Assembly (NCBI GenBank): GCA_963693315.1
Contig: OY856186.1
Span: 89,509,925-89,573,924 of the forward strand
Reading direction: 5' to 3'
Source of the DNA: Diogma glabrata
Taxonomy: Eukaryota > Arthropoda > Insecta > Diptera > Cylindrotomidae
DNA length: 64,000 nucleotides
This document shows positions 31,402 to 45,199 of this stretch, one piece after another (the stretch's first letter is position 1; each line of letters starts with the position of its first letter). The position numbers and the translations under genes were made by a program. The notes below the pieces were generated by a model that saw only the letters and a program-made list of their open reading frames with translations, ran no database searches and had not been told where the DNA came from.

Positions 31402-32779
31402 TAATATAAAATGCAGACATATATGTATATAGTAAAGTAAAAGAATTTAAATACTATTTTAATTTAAATTGTTTATTCAAATACAGCAGTATACAAAATT
31501 AATTATACATTTAATTAACAAAAGTTTTTATGAAGTAGATTTAAAACATATTTATTGTTTATGTATATATTCCATTTGGTTGGCTTAAATTAATTTAATT
31601 ACATTTTCGTATGTAAATTAAACCGTTTATTATTTTCTTCGGACTAAGGTTTTTAGAAATAATCCTTTAGTTGTATTGCAATTTCTCCATTCGGTAATAA
31701 ACAAATATGAATTGGAGTGCCTGTCAAATAATTCATATCTATGATAAGATGCGTTTTGTTTTTTGCAGATGTAGCTAAAAATACATATCAAACATATTAA
31801 CATTATTTACTACAAAATAGCCAATTTTATATATAGTACCTTTAAATTAAATTTGAGTCGTTAACCTCTATTTATCAATTTAAAATTTTTTTATTCTCTT
31901 CCATTTAATTATATCAGCTTTATTAGTATGTTTTTTCGATAATAATAGTATGTATTATTGTATTGTTTTTTAACCTATAGCCTAATGAACTTAACCTATT
32001 GCCTAATGAAACTTTTATTCAATTGGTATGATTCCAATTGGTCAAATTATTTTGATTTCATTAAAATTATTTTCAAATTATAATCACATTTGCTTTGATC
32101 AGTTTTGTTCAAAAATCAAATTTTGAGTAATTCTCTTATTTCGTTTAGTTGAACTTGGTTGATTGTATGAGAAGGGCGTTTTTTATCATCAGGGTTTTTT
32201 TATTAAGAAATTTGATTTATCAATTAAAACAATAAAGATTTATTGTTTTAATTGAAGAAAATGTTTTTATTTTTTATAATACACAATTCTTTTTTATAAT
32301 AAAATCTTTGTCAGAGAATAAAGTATTGTAATCGATTCGTGAATAATGAATTTTATTCTCTCGCAAATTAAAATTCTCGCATAAACTACTTCATTATTCA
32401 CTCATTGATTAAACTACTATTATATGTTAAACATAAATGTTTTTTATAGTATAAGTACTGTTTTTATACTTGGCACCAAATTTTCACATCAAATTGCACA
32501 AATTATTTTAATTAATTTATATGCCATATCAAAAAATTTTGATTGATTTTTTATAATTATTATTGAGTTATATTCACGTTGTGGTATATAATCCGAATAC
32601 AAAGGAGTTTCCTCGATAAATGCATTCAAACATTTGTGAACTTAACGGCTTCTAAAACCAAAAAAATCGATTCTTGATCGACTTTGAAAATTAAAAATTG
32701 ATTCTTCTTAATCGATTATTTTAACAGACAAGTCGATTCTCGAGAAGAATCGGAATCGACTTTTCCATCCCTAGAGCCC

Positions 32780-33075
32780 ATACAAACACCGATAGCAGCA
32801 AAAACAAAACAAAGATATACCAAACCAATATATGTAAATAAATGGTCTATAATAATATAATTTAGGTGACGTCACATATTGTTAGCCTCTCTGGTATGTT
32901 AGTGAACTGTATGTTCGTTGATATATGACGGCCAGAGAGACAAACAAGTTTAATTTTAAAAACAACACTTTGTCTCGTACAGCAAGTGCAATCACACAAT
33001 AGTTGATAAATTGGTGATATAATGAATGTGATTGATCGTAAAAGCCACTGCAATTTCACACAATAATTGGCAATA
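32780..33075. other. No gene seen
   Basis: AT-rich DNA with TGACGTCA (32869-32876) and partial matches to the minisatellite that follows. Confidence 0.4.
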
Positions 33076-33078
33076 AGT

Positions 33079-33560
33079 TGATAATACGATGAATGTTGAT
33101 ACGAAGAATGTAATTAATTAGTATTGCCATATGATATATGTAATGATTCGATACAGCCACTGCAATATCACACAAAAATTGGCAATGGTTTGATAATACG
33201 ATGAATGTTGATACCAAGAATGCAATTAATCAATATTGCCACTACAATATCACAGATTAATTAGCAATGATTTGATAATACGATGAATATTGATACGAAG
33301 AATGTAAGTAATTATTATTGCCACTGCAATATGTCACACAACAATCAATAAATTGTTTATATACGACGAATGTAATGATTTGATACAGGCACTGCAACAT
33401 CATACAATAATTGGAAATGATTTGATAATACGATGAATGTCGATACGAAGAATGTAATTAATTAATATTGCCACTGCAATATGTCACACAATACTCAATA
33501 AATTGTTGATACGATGAATGTAAGTTTGCATCAGTACAGTTATTGTAACACCATAAATTG
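33079..33560 (+). repeat. Degenerate minisatellite, GATAATACGATGAATG units
   Basis: GATAATACGATGAAT occurs near 33080, 33192, 33274 and 33424, each followed by TGATACGAAGAATG-like and GCCACTGCAATAT-like segments. Spacings of 112, 82 and 150 bp suggest units lost or fused. Confidence 0.85.
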
Positions 33561-33985
33561 ATAATGCGATGAATATGAATATATTTGCAGATGCAAATAC
33601 AAGGTATTAATAATTTCTCACACAAATTCAACAAACCAGTATGGAACGACTTATTAAATTTATCAAACGAAGAACACCTCCATCACTAGGTTGAAACCAT
33701 GGCGTGGTTGATGAATAAGAATATCAAAACACAAAACACGTTCTAATTGTAAATTGTAATGGCGCTGACGTGACTTTTCATCACAATTCACCGATGATAA
33801 AATCATCAAGGTTGGGTTCAATCTTATGAAATGATTTTAAGCAACCAATCTTTAGTCTTCCAATCGTTAATTTATTTTTCAACTTAATTTTAAAAATGAT
33901 ACACAGTTGGTTACGGCAATTTAAATTGACCACTATACTATACGACTGAGAAACATTCCATTAACTAGATTAACAGTTGTATAAC

Positions 33986-34449
33986 ATTTAATTATTACTA
34001 GGAGGGCCTGGCGTGCTTCGCTACGCTTATAAATAAAGTTTTTGCGTAGACATTTTGTTGACGTAGAAGCAATGATTTCAAAAAGTGGTAATGAGATATG
34101 CTAGCATATACTTTATAATTTTTCTTTTTAAATATATGAATGAAAAATAATCACAACTCTAGCTGATCAGTTCGGATAAATGAAAAATTAGCGACCAAAT
34201 AAGTTTTCAAGTAAGCTTACTTGATATCTAACTTATTTGATCGCTAATTTTTCATATATCCGAACTGATCAGCTAGAGTTCTGATTATTTTTCGTTCATA
34301 TATTTAAAAAGAAAAATTAAAAATTATATGCTAGCATTTCTCATTATTACTTTTTGAAATCATTGCTTCTACGTCAACAAAACGTCTACGCAAAAGCTTT
34401 ATTTATAAGCGTAGCGAACCACGCCGGGCCCTCCTAGTAATAATTAAAT
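33986..34449. mobile_element. 464-bp foldback element, ~215-bp inverted arms
   Basis: ATTTAATTATTACTAGGAGG pairs with the mirror sequence ending at 34449. The arms stay complementary through GCTTATAAATAAAG, GTCTACG/CGTAGAC, ATATGCTAGCAT, GCTGATCAGTTCGGAT and TAGCGACCAAATAAG to a centre near 34217. No coding capacity. The palindrome continues into the flanking ATTATTACTA, so the exact end and target duplication cannot be fixed. Confidence 0.9.
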
Positions 34450-34889
34450 TAATAATAATTAAATTAAATAAAGAAAATCAAAGAAAATCAAAGAAAAATA
34501 ATAATAATAAAAAAACAAAGAAAAATAATATAATCTCACTCATACCATTATCACGTCGAATCAATTCTATCTTCATCTGACAAATTCAACAAACACATGA
34601 AATTTAAAATGATAAATACCACGTGCAATTCGTTTCTTCATTCATAACATTCATAGAAAAATATTACGTCTATCCACTCCTATAATAAAAATATTGCGAC
34701 GCTGATGCATAGGCTGACTTCATCACAGCTCTGGAAACATAGTGTTCTGGATATATAATGAGCTAATATCCATAAAATACTTTAATTAAAAGCTAACCAA
34801 TATTATGGACTTCGTAGTTCTAATAATAAAAATATTAAAGCAGGCAGTAGTATCCCAACAAACATAAATTCTGTTGTACTAGAAAAAGT

Positions 34890-37800
34890 AAAAAAAACTT
34901 TATCGGAAGTGACAAAGCGGAAGTTAGGATGCAGAACTGTTGTAAACCGTACAAAATGTGTATGTACCAAATTTCATCCAACTCGATTATCAGGTACAGA
35001 AGTTATTGAGCTTCCAAAATAACGGGTGCTTGGAGGACCCCCTACCACTTTGTTCACTATCGCTAAAAAAACTAATCAGTTTTTGCAAAGTGTAATCAAA
35101 ATTACTTAACGAACGAATGTTGTATGCTTCCAACAAACATTGAAAGGGTGTTCGGGAGGACCCCACCACTTATCCCAATATTGTCCAAAAACTAGTCAAT
35201 TCTTTGTCAATAAAGTCTTTATCTTTTTTCAAAGTGCCATTAAAATTGATTAATGAATGAAATCTGTATGCTCCCAACAAACTTTTAAAACCAAGCGTGA
35301 AAAGTCAGCAGTTGTATGGTGGATCCTCCGCCACTTTGATCAACGTGTCCCAAAAGATGATAATTATCTTCTTACACTAATTGAAACCTTTCCATAAGTT
35401 TTATCATAATCACTTCATTATTGTAGGCTGTAGTATGCATAAAGATATTGAAAAAACTGCCAACAATTAAAAAAAATTTTTTTTACCGGAAGTAAAAAAC
35501 CGGAAGTTGGGATGCAGAATTTTTGTAAATCATACTAAATGCTTATGTACAAAGTTTCATCCAATTCGATTATCAGGTACAGATGTTATTGAGCTTTAAA
35601 AAAAAACAGGTGTATGGGACACCCCCCACCACTTTGTTCACTATCGCTCAAAAACTAATCAGTTCTTTGCCATACATGTTTGCATTTTTTTCCAAAGTGT
35701 CATCAAAATTGGTTCACGAACGAATGCTGAGTGCTCCCAAAAAACATTTAAAAAATTTTGACACAGTAAACAGGTGTTCGGGAGACCCCGTACCACTTAT
35801 CCCATTATTGTCCAAAAACTAATCAGTTCCTTGTCATTTAAGTCTACATCTTTTTCCAAAGTGTCATTAGAATTTTTTGATGAATGAATTCTGTATGCTC
35901 CCAACAAACTTTAAAAACAAAGTGTGAAAAGTCAGCAGTTGTATGGTAGACCCCCCGCCACTTTGATCAATGTGTCCTAAAAGATAATAATTATCTTCTT
36001 ACACTAATTGGAACCCTATTCCATAAGTTTCATCATAATCACTTCATTATTGTAGGCTGTAGTGTGCATAAAGACACTGAAAAAACTTTAAAAAAGTAGG
36101 AAAAAAAATTTTTTACCGGAAGTAAAAAACCGGAAGTTGGGATGCAGAACTATTTTAAACCGTACTACATACTCATGTACTTAGTTTCATCCAATTCGCT
36201 TATCAGGTACAGAAGCTTTAGATCTTTCAAAAAAACAGGTGCTCCAGGGACCCCCCACCACTTTGTTCACTATCGCTCAAAAACTAATCAATTCTTTGCC
36301 ATACATGTTTGCATCTTTTTCCAAAGTGTCATCAAAATTCGTTCACGAACGAATGCTGTGTGCTCCCAACAAACATTGAAAAAAGTGTGACACATTAAAC
36401 AGGTGTTCGGGAGGACCCCCACCACTTATTCCAATATTATCCAAAAACTAATCAGTTCTTTGTTACTTAAGTCTCCATCTTTTTCTAAAGTGTCATTAAA
36501 ATAAATTAATGAATGAAGTCTGTATGCTCCCAACAAACTTTAAAAACAAAGTGTGAAAAGTCAGCATTTGTATGGTAGACCCCCCACCACTTTGATCAAT
36601 GTGTCCCAAAACATGATAATTATCTTTTCACATTAATTGGAACCCTATTCCATAAGTTTCATTACAATCACTTCATTATTGTAGGCTGTAGTGTGCATAA
36701 AGACACTGACAATACTTCAAAAATTTACAATAAAAATTTTTTTACCGGAAGTGAAAAACCGGAAGTTGGGATGCAGAACTATTGTAAACCGTACTAAATA
36801 CTCATGTAACAAGTTTCATCCAATTCGCTTATCAGGTACAGAAGTTATAGAGCTTTCAAAAAAACAGGTGCTTCAGGGACCTCCCACCACTTTGTTCACT
36901 ATCGCTCAAAAACTAATCAGTTCTTTGCCATACATGTTTGCATCTTTTCTCAAAGTGTCATCAAAATTCGTTCACGAACGAATGCTGTGTGCTCCCAACA
37001 AACATTGAAAAAAGTGTGACACATTAAACAAGTGTTCGGGAGGACCCCTACCACTTATTCCAATATTATCCAAAAACTAATCAGTTCTTTGTTACTTAAG
37101 TCTCCATCTTTTTCTAAAGTGTCATTAAAATAAATTAATGAATGAAGTCTGTATGCTCCCAACAAACTTAAAAAACAAAGTGTGAAAAGTCAGCATTTGT
37201 ATGGTAGACCCCCACCACTTTGATCAATGTGTCCTAAAACATGATAATTATCTGCTCACCTTAATTGGAACCCTATTCCATAAGTTTTATCATAATCACT
37301 TCATTATTGTAGGCTGTAGTGTGCATAAAGACACTGAAAAAACTTCAAAAAAGTACAAAAAAAAATTTTTTACCGGAAGTGAAAAACCGGAAGTTGGGAT
37401 GCAGAACTATTTTAAACCGTACTACATACTCATGTACCAAGTTTCATCCAATTCGCTTATCAGGTACAGAAGTTATAGAGCTTTCAAAAAAACAGGTGCT
37501 CCAGGGACCCCTCACCACTTTGTTCACTATCGCTCAAAAACTAATCAGTTCTTTGTCATTCATGTTTGCGTCTTTTTCCAAAGTGTCATCAAAATTCATT
37601 CACGAATGAATGTTTTATGCTCCCAACAAACATAAAAACTTTGTGGAAAAAACGACCTGTTGTATGGTGGACCCCCCAACCCTTTATCCAATGTGATCCA
37701 AAAGCTGATAAAATCTTTCTCATGTTATTTAAAAGCTTTTCGCAACGTTTCATGAAAATCGATCGGTAATTGTAGGCTACAGTAGGGATAAACACCTGAA

Positions 37801-38060
37801 AAAAAAACTTTTTAACCGGAAGTGACAAACCGGAAGTTGGTATGCAGAAATATTGGAAACAGTACTAAAACCTTATATACTAAGTTTCAATAAGATCATA
37901 GCCCGGGATCAGAAGTTATTCAAGATTTAAACTTAGAGGTGTTCAGGAGACCCCCCGCCATTTTGTCCAAATTTTAAATGAATCCAGATCTTCCATTTTC
38001 AAGTGAACCTGTATCATTTGCCAAAGTTTCATCAAGATCCTATGCAGAAAACTCACCCTA
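34890..38060 (+). repeat. Satellite array of ~629-bp higher-order units
   Basis: CGGAAGTTGGGATGCAGAA-type anchors lie at 34918, 35501, 36131, 36760, 37388 and 37831 (spacings 583, 630, 629, 628, 443). Each full unit contains four related segments of about 157 bp, each with a GACCCC-type tract and an AAGTGTCATC/AAGTTTCATC motif. They can be told apart by CACTTTGTTCACTATCGC, CACTTATTCCAATATT, CACTTTGATCAATGTGTCC and CGGAAGTTGGGATGCAG. The end units are shortened and more diverged. Several open frames of 80-145 codons cross the units; they recur in register and are not genes. Confidence 0.93.
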
Positions 38061-38089
38061 TATTATCTATATTTAAAAAAATTCTACTT

Positions 38090-38790
38090 GAAGCCGTATT
38101 TTTCATTTATCAAAGGCTATCTATAAATTAAAAATAAACCAAATTAAAAAGGGTCGAGTCAAAATTTCGCAAAATTTTGCTGAACTTGACTGAAATTGCT
38201 TTTTAAAAAGTTCATTTAATAATAAAATATTGGATATTTAACATAAAAAAAAAATCTGGATCTAAAAATCGCCATTTTTATAATTTTCCTTCAGAACAAA
38301 AAAAACTGATTCCCGACAGTCATATGCACAACGAATTTTATCTCTAAAACAAAAAATGATGCTAGTCCTAAACTTTCACAAGTTGTTAGATATAAAATAA
38401 GCTTCAATTTAGTTTAAAAAAAAAAAAGGCTATGCCAACTTTTTTTTTCAATTACACCATTTTTTTCTTATGTTACACCGTTAAAAATTATTTCAAAAAA
38501 TTAACAGTGTACATTTTTAAAAACTTTGTTCTAGTACCTATTCAACGACATATCATTTATGAAAATCGATTGAGTAGTTTTTCTACAATCGCTCGTCAAA
38601 ATGCACTCACATCACAAAATAACAAAAATTGAGGGGCACCTTGTGAAGACCCCTGGTCGAAAAAAAAAATTCTAAGAGAACTTGTATTTTTTATTTATCA
38701 AAGACTATCTATAAACAAAAAATAATCAAAATTAAAAAGGGTCAAGTCAAAACGTTGTTGAATCTTCGTGAAATTGCTCAAATATAAAAA
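38090..38790 (+). repeat. Direct repeats ~100 bp, ~590 bp apart
   Basis: ATTTATCAAAGGCTATCTAT (38104), then AATTAAAAAGGGTCGAGTC, is echoed by ATTTATCAAAGACTATCTAT (38694) and AATTAAAAAGGGTCAAGTC. It may be diverged flanking sequence of the satellite. Confidence 0.75.
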
Positions 38791-38799
38791 AGAAAATAA

Positions 38800-40360
38800 A
38801 GTTTTAAGTTTTAAATTTCATTTGTTTCGTGTTTTTTTACTTGTATGTAAACTTATAATGCATATGTATATAAAAAGTTTTTCGTATATAATAACTTTTT
38901 TATTTATGATCCGAAAAATCCCAAAAATCTTTAAAATCTAAGTTACACTAATATCAGTTAGCTGTGAAAATTTGAAATGAATCAAAATTCCAATAAAAAA
39001 GCTTTAGGCTGTACAAAGTTTTGTTTTAGCGTATTAATATATAAGATAACTTAATATTCACATGAATTTATTTTCTTTAAATCTACAGCTTAACATTTAC
39101 ATCAATTTCCTTTCTTTAAATTTACAACTTAGTAACACATGAGATTTGAATACTTAACATGATGATTGCAAATTAAAACAAATAGTAATGAGGGAGGATC
39201 AATGGCTGTCAATAGTTATATAATGCGATTTTTTTTTGGTGAAATAGCGCCATCGTTTTCCAGCGTCAGATCCTGTAAGCAATTATTTTAATTGTATTAC
39301 ATCCCGAACTCATCAAATTGAGCTAATTTGAAATTTGATAATTTAATTCGAATTTTAATGTATGAACTAGTTTTGATTTTTTGATGATTTAGTTCGGATA
39401 ATTCTATTTTAATGTAATTTATTCTACTTACGATGATATTAGTGCTTGAATGCAGAATCCTTTCTTAGTTTACATTCTTAATTTTTTGGTTTCTATGAAT
39501 CTATCTATCACCACTTTTGTGTGAACACATATCTTAGAAATTGGAACATGTTCGTGATAGTTGTACACCGTTTGTGTTTCATTAACATTTCATACATGCT
39601 AAAATCAAATATGTTTGTGATACTTATAAAAAAATTTATCAACAACGACTGATTAGTCAATTCAAATACGGAGTATTGTTTTATTCAATCACGAACTTAT
39701 TCAATATCACTATTTTTAGTCTAATTTTTAATTTACCACGTTTGTAATCAATTGAAAATGAAATCAAACACGGCATTGTTGCTCGAAAATGAAATCATAG
39801 TTGACTCAACTACAAACAGGGTTAAATCAGATATGTTTGTGATACTTATAAAAAAATATATCAACAACGGCTAAATTGTTAATTTAAATACGGAGTGTTG
39901 GTTATCACAAACGTATTTCATTCCACAATTTTCCCCAATTTTAATGTTCGATTAACAATGCAACATGTTTGGATCAACCAAGGTTTTTTCTTTCAGTGTA
40001 GGATTTTCGGTTGGCTAAATTGATGTTAACCTGCCCACTTCTTTCAGTGCTTTAATGAGAGTGTGGTTTCGCGTTAATTGGTTCTCATTTTATAATTTAA
40101 TATGTATTCTCGTTATTTGGGACCAAGAGGAACACTCAGGATGTCCTTAAAAAAATTTACAGGTTATGTTATCGATACTTTGTAAAATATTGGTATTTGG
40201 GCAATGGGGATAGGGGTTATAAAAGATAAAATTGCAGTATTATATTAAGTCTAGCACTTATGATACGGATAATATCAATCGTTAAAATTCAAACGTATTA
40301 TCTCGTTTGCTTAGTTTGTTTTTGGTTTTTAAACAAATTTGATTTTCAACTGTCACTTTG
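38800..40360. other. No gene; one pair of direct repeats
   Basis: AT-rich. ATATGTTTGTGATACTTATA, then TCAACAACG and AAATACGGAGT, occurs at 39607-39676 and 39829-39897, about 220 bp apart. Confidence 0.6.
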
Positions 40361-40559
40361 GTAAAAACTAGGGTATTCAAATTACTCGACTTTGCAAGTA
40401 CCCGGGTAGTCGAGTATTTAATTTCTGAAATACCCAGGTTACCCGGGTAACCAGGTAGTTGAAAAAGTAATAAAATAAATCTATAAAAGTAAGGGTATTG
40501 TGGGGGTGCCGCCGTGTATAGGGTTTATATATTTAAGATTCTTTTCAGATTCAAAGTCG

Positions 40560-41935
40560 AGATTTGAACTTGACCATTTTTGATTTTCCTGAAACTTGGC
40601 ATATAAGTAGTATGGACAGAATAAAAAGTACAACTTATTTTAAAATTTTTTTAAAGTGCATAGTTTCAGCATAGGGGGCACCCCAACATCCATGAAAAAT
40701 GAAAATTCTGCCAATCCGATGTAACTTTGAAATTAAATTGCTCAAGAACGGCTATATCGATTTTATCTAATTTGAAATTTGGAATTTTTTTGTTTAATAG
40801 ATGATTAATTAGTCGTTTGAAAAAAAATTAATTTATTGCTTAGATTATTAATTTTTAAATAAAAATATTAAAAAATCTTTTTTAAAGAGGACGCTAGGAT
40901 CAAAGATCAATTGGAATTTAATTAATTTTTTTTTTGAAAATAGTTCTATCCTTACTCTAAAATATATCAAATTAACTCAGAGGCGTTAATTTTTGTTCTA
41001 GAGATACTTAATTTTAAAGATTTTTAGTATGACTGACATTCGAATTTTTCATCATTTTTTCAATTAACTTCCATTAACAAAAATTTTAAAATCAATTAAA
41101 TTTTAACTTTAGTTTTTTATATATAGTTCCAACCTTACTTTAAAATATATCAAATTTACAAAGAGGCGTTAATTCGTGTTCTTGAGATATTTAATTTTAA
41201 AGATTTTTAAACCGATTAAAATTCTAATTGTTCATTATTTTCTCGAACTTCAGTGGTTAAAATTTTTTCATGATCAAAATTGTTCGAAAAAATAATGAAC
41301 AATTAGAATTTTAGATGGACTAAAAATCTTTAAAATTAAATATCTCAAGAACACGAATTAACGCCTCTTTGTAAATTTGATATATTTTAAAGTAAGGTTA
41401 GAGCTATATTTAAAAAAAAAGTTAAAATTTAATTGATTTTAAATTTTTTTGTTAATGGAAGTCGTTTGAAAAAATGAAGAAAAATTCGAATTTCAGTCGT
41501 TCTAAAAATTTTTTAAATTAAATATCTCAATAACAAGAATTAACGTTTTAAGAATAAAACTATTTTCAGAAAAAAAATTTATTAAATTCCAATTGGTCTT
41601 CGACCCTAGCGCCATCTTTAAAAAAGTTTTTTTAATATTTTTTATTTAAAAATTAATTATATAAACAATAAATTAATTTTTTTCAAACGACTAACTAATC
41701 ATCTATCAAACAAAAAAAAGTTTGATGAAATCAGTATAGCCGTTCTTTAGCAATTTAATTTCAAAGTTACATTGGATTGGCAGAATTTTCATTTTTCATG
41801 CATGTTGGGGTGCCTCGTATGCTCAAACTATGCATTTTCAAAAAATTTTAAAATAAGAAGTATTTTTTATTTTATCCATACTACTTATATGCCAAGTTTC
41901 AGGAAAATCAAAAATGGTCAAGTTTTCACAACTCT
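40560..41935. repeat. Giant imperfect inverted repeat (arms ~690 and ~655 bp)
   Basis: The left arm, 40560-41249, pairs with 41282-41935 across a ~32-base loop. Shared landmarks, inverted, are TGACCATTTTTGATTTTCCT, CATATAAGTAGTATGGA, GGCACCCCAACAT, AATTCTGCCAATCC, GAGGCGTTAATT and TTCTAATTGTTCATTATTTT. Each arm also contains an internal duplication around CCTTACTCTAAAATATATCA. A transcript would fold into a stem of several hundred base pairs. Confidence 0.92.
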
Positions 41936-42287
41936 GTCTAGAACACGTTTTTCATCAATAGCAATAATTTCAATTTCTTAAGATCGTAAATTAAAGAAAT
42001 TTCATCATTGGTAATTCTATTGTTCTATTTTTCATACAAATTTGAGCAACCGTTAGCAGGTGTCTGGGAGGGAAGAATTCTCATTAACGATAAAGCAACA
42101 CAGTTTTGTCTAACAGCATCTTCTCCATGAATTTTATCATTCTGTTCAATATCTTAAACAACTGATTATGTATTTCCTTACAATATCAGACACGCAGGTA
42201 CAAGATTTTGGTTGAAATGAAAACAATTTAGCTTATTTCCCTAACGCGGTTCACTCGGCATGAATTTACTTTTGACTGATTTTTTTT

Positions 42288-42400
42288 TAATAAGATGTGT
42301 TGTGTAATAGGACTCATAATATGAGTCACTACAACACAGAGAGCCCTCTTAAGACCTAGGTCCCACTAAGTCTTAAAAAGTCCTAGGTACTACGTCCCAA
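42288..42400 (-). mobile_element. LINE 3'-end fragment
   Basis: Reverse of the LINE tail: ATGTGTTGTGTAATAGGACT, CATAATATGAGTCAC, CAACACAG and GACCTAGGTCCCAC. Compare with 60303-60400. Confidence 0.7.
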
Positions 42401-42574
42401 TCAAAATAAATTCAAGATTAAGAATATTTTAATTGCTTGTTGAAAATTAGCATTTTACAGATCTACCCGAGTAGTTAATGGAAATACCCGGGTAGTCGAG
42501 TATGTCGAAAAAGACAAAAATCTTGGGGTACCCGGGTATACTCAATAATCGACATTGAATACCCTAGTGAAAAC

Positions 42575-45140
42575 CAGACAATTGAAATAATATTAACGGA
42601 TAATAGCACAAGTGAATAGTACTAATTTTTGAAACACCAAAAACTAAAATTCACAAAACAAAATCGATAAAATTGTTCGTATAAAAAATAATCCAAAATT
42701 ATTGAAATAATTTCTTTGGCTCAATGAACAATTTATTAATATTACAATACAATACAAAAATATTTAAGTTCAATAACTGATGTTTATTTTTGTAACGAAT
42801 CGTTTCAAACGCTGATAGTGTAAGGTTCACTAATAAATCCACTTACAATCATTGTTAAGCATGTAAGATAACATATAAACAATCTTTGTAGAGATAAACA
42901 ATGATGTTTTAATCAAAAGAAAATTTCTGAGACAACAGTATTCATCACAACATATAATAAATCTTCTTTAATTTATTTTAAAAGCAAATTAAGCTTGTCA
43001 TCCCCAAATTCTATTGAAAAGGATCTATGACAGTAAAATTTTACCATTAAAATACTATAAAGTTACAATGAAAATCATCATCACGTCACTTAATTTTCCT
43101 AATAACATTAGATTATATATGAAAACTATGTCAACATTCAAACAAAAAAGAAAATAAATTATTCAACTTTTATCTTAGTTTCCTTTTGGTGGTGTTGCCT
43201 GTTCTCACCACAATCACAAAAACAGCAAACAACCCACAAGATATAAAACAAATTAAGAAAAACGTAGCTCTTCTTACCATTTCCTTAAGCGTAGAGTCTT
43301 ATCAAAAGAAATTTGCTTTGTTGATGTTTTTCGAAACAATAAAATGTAAAAAGCAAGTCAAATTTATACCTTGACATTTATGTTCATAGTTTTTCATTTA
43401 CTTATATTTAATTGAATTTTTAATTAAGATTTAAAATAAAGAATGAGATGAATTTTAAATTATTTTAAAATAAAAATTTACGGGATTTCAATCAAAAGTA
43501 TCTGTAAGTCATCAAATATAAATAACAGAAATTCGTATAATCCAAAAAACGTTGCGTGAGTAAACAATTGTTTTATTATTTAGAGAAATAAATTACTTAC
43601 TTTTTCATTTTGAGTTTTACGCTATGATAATCACTTTGCTATTTGTATCTTAATTTTTGTCGACTTTAATATTTAATTTTAATATATAAGTTAAAAACAA
43701 CTAACTGTTAAAAAAGATACTTTAAGTTGCAAAAGTTTCAGATCTTCATTTTTTTGTTTTATCAGAACGTAAAAGTTTTTAATTAAGATTTTTTTTTTCT
43801 TTTCCTTCAAAATATTCCATTCGTCAACAGACGACAACCAATTCTAACAGTTATATCGAATGACCAACGAGGGAAACGAGAAAAACAAATATTATTTAAT
43901 CTAATTATGTTAAAACAATTTGCTTATATTTTAATTATTTATCATATTTTTTGTCGAAGAAAATCAAATTAAGAAATTTAAACAAAAATAAAGAAAAATA
44001 TTAGTTTTTGTTGTTGTAATTTTTCTTTTGAAAATCGAATTAAATTTAATACATTTACAAACGGGAAAAAAGTTGCTTTAGATTTAATTAAAATTATAAA
44101 AAAATATGGATTTTTTTCCCATTTTTGTCAATCAATGCAAAACGAGAAATTATGAAAATTAGTAATTTTGTTAATTTTGGAAAAATTAAAGATTCATAAA
44201 CTTTTTGTGTGTTTAGGGCTCTTTACTTTACTTTAGCACAATTAGAAATTGTTTTGAAAAATTTGAAGTGGAGGTGCTTGTTTTCGCCAGGTGTTTGTGG
44301 TCATCTGAGATGTTTGGGATAGCTATGTTAATATTTTTATCTTTGTTCTATACAGTATAAAATGTTTTCTAAAATCAGAAAAAGTGTAAAACATCTGCGG
44401 TAAATATAATGAAAAGCAGCCATTTAAGGGAAAATAAAATTTATTCAAATTATTATTCATGTTATTATTAGTCAAAGTTTATTCAAATTATTAGTCAGGT
44501 TTGAAGAAAAGAAATTCCTGGACAAAATTTGACATGGAGATTTAAGCAAAAGACATTTTTTAAAACAAACAAATTATATGAGGTCTATTTGATACACACT
44601 TCTGGAATGCCATAATATGGTATGGTAAAGCTTTATCTTTCCATATAGACAAAATAATAAATATAAATATACACATTACGAGGAGTGAAAGTTGGGATTT
44701 TTACAATTTGTCTCAGGTCGTTCAATGTGGCAAATATTTATCCCTGTCTTTCATTATTGTCGTCGTCAGTCATCTTAGAAAATTATAGCCACGATTTTTT
44801 TACGAGACTGTTGTATCCAAAAAAATAAAAAACATTTGCCTCTCCTTCAATACAACTTATCGTCTTTTTATTCATACCTTTCCCAACCCTGTTTGCAATG
44901 ATTTTGTTTTCATTCATTGTTGTCTCATTTTTGATATGTTATTGATCCATAATTTTTGTGAGATGTGTACTTGGACATTTGAAAATTTGAAGGTAGTAGA
45001 AACAATTTCATTTCCGTTTTAGAAACTATTTCATAATTTAAGTTTTACTCACTTTTATTTTGTTAGTTTTAAAACAATCACACAAAATATGAATATTTTA
45101 TGTATAATCAATATTTTAACTTAACCATTAATTTAACAAA
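42575..45140. other. No gene seen
   Basis: AT-rich, no long repeats. A 62-codon open frame at 43186-43374 has no recognisable motif. Confidence 0.55.
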
Positions 45141-45199
45141 GTTGAATGCTTTTTGTGCATATGTTATATAGTTGTGCTATAATTTATTATAGTTTTGTC

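Larger units (their letters stand above)
40369..42566. mobile_element. hAT-type element, 2.2 kb, non-autonomous
   Basis: TAGGGTATTCAA at the left and TTGAATACCCTA at the right are exact inverted repeats. GTAAAAAC (40361-40368) and GTGAAAAC (42567-42574) flank it, an 8-bp target duplication with one mismatch. TACCCGGGTA motifs are clustered within ~120 bp of each end. No transposase is present. The interior is mostly a long inverted repeat (next entry), and a LINE 3' fragment sits near the right end. Confidence 0.85.

Noticed and set aside
35583..37828. Open frames of 67-144 codons
   Set aside because: They recur in register with the ~629-bp satellite units, overlap each other in several frames and have no protein motifs.
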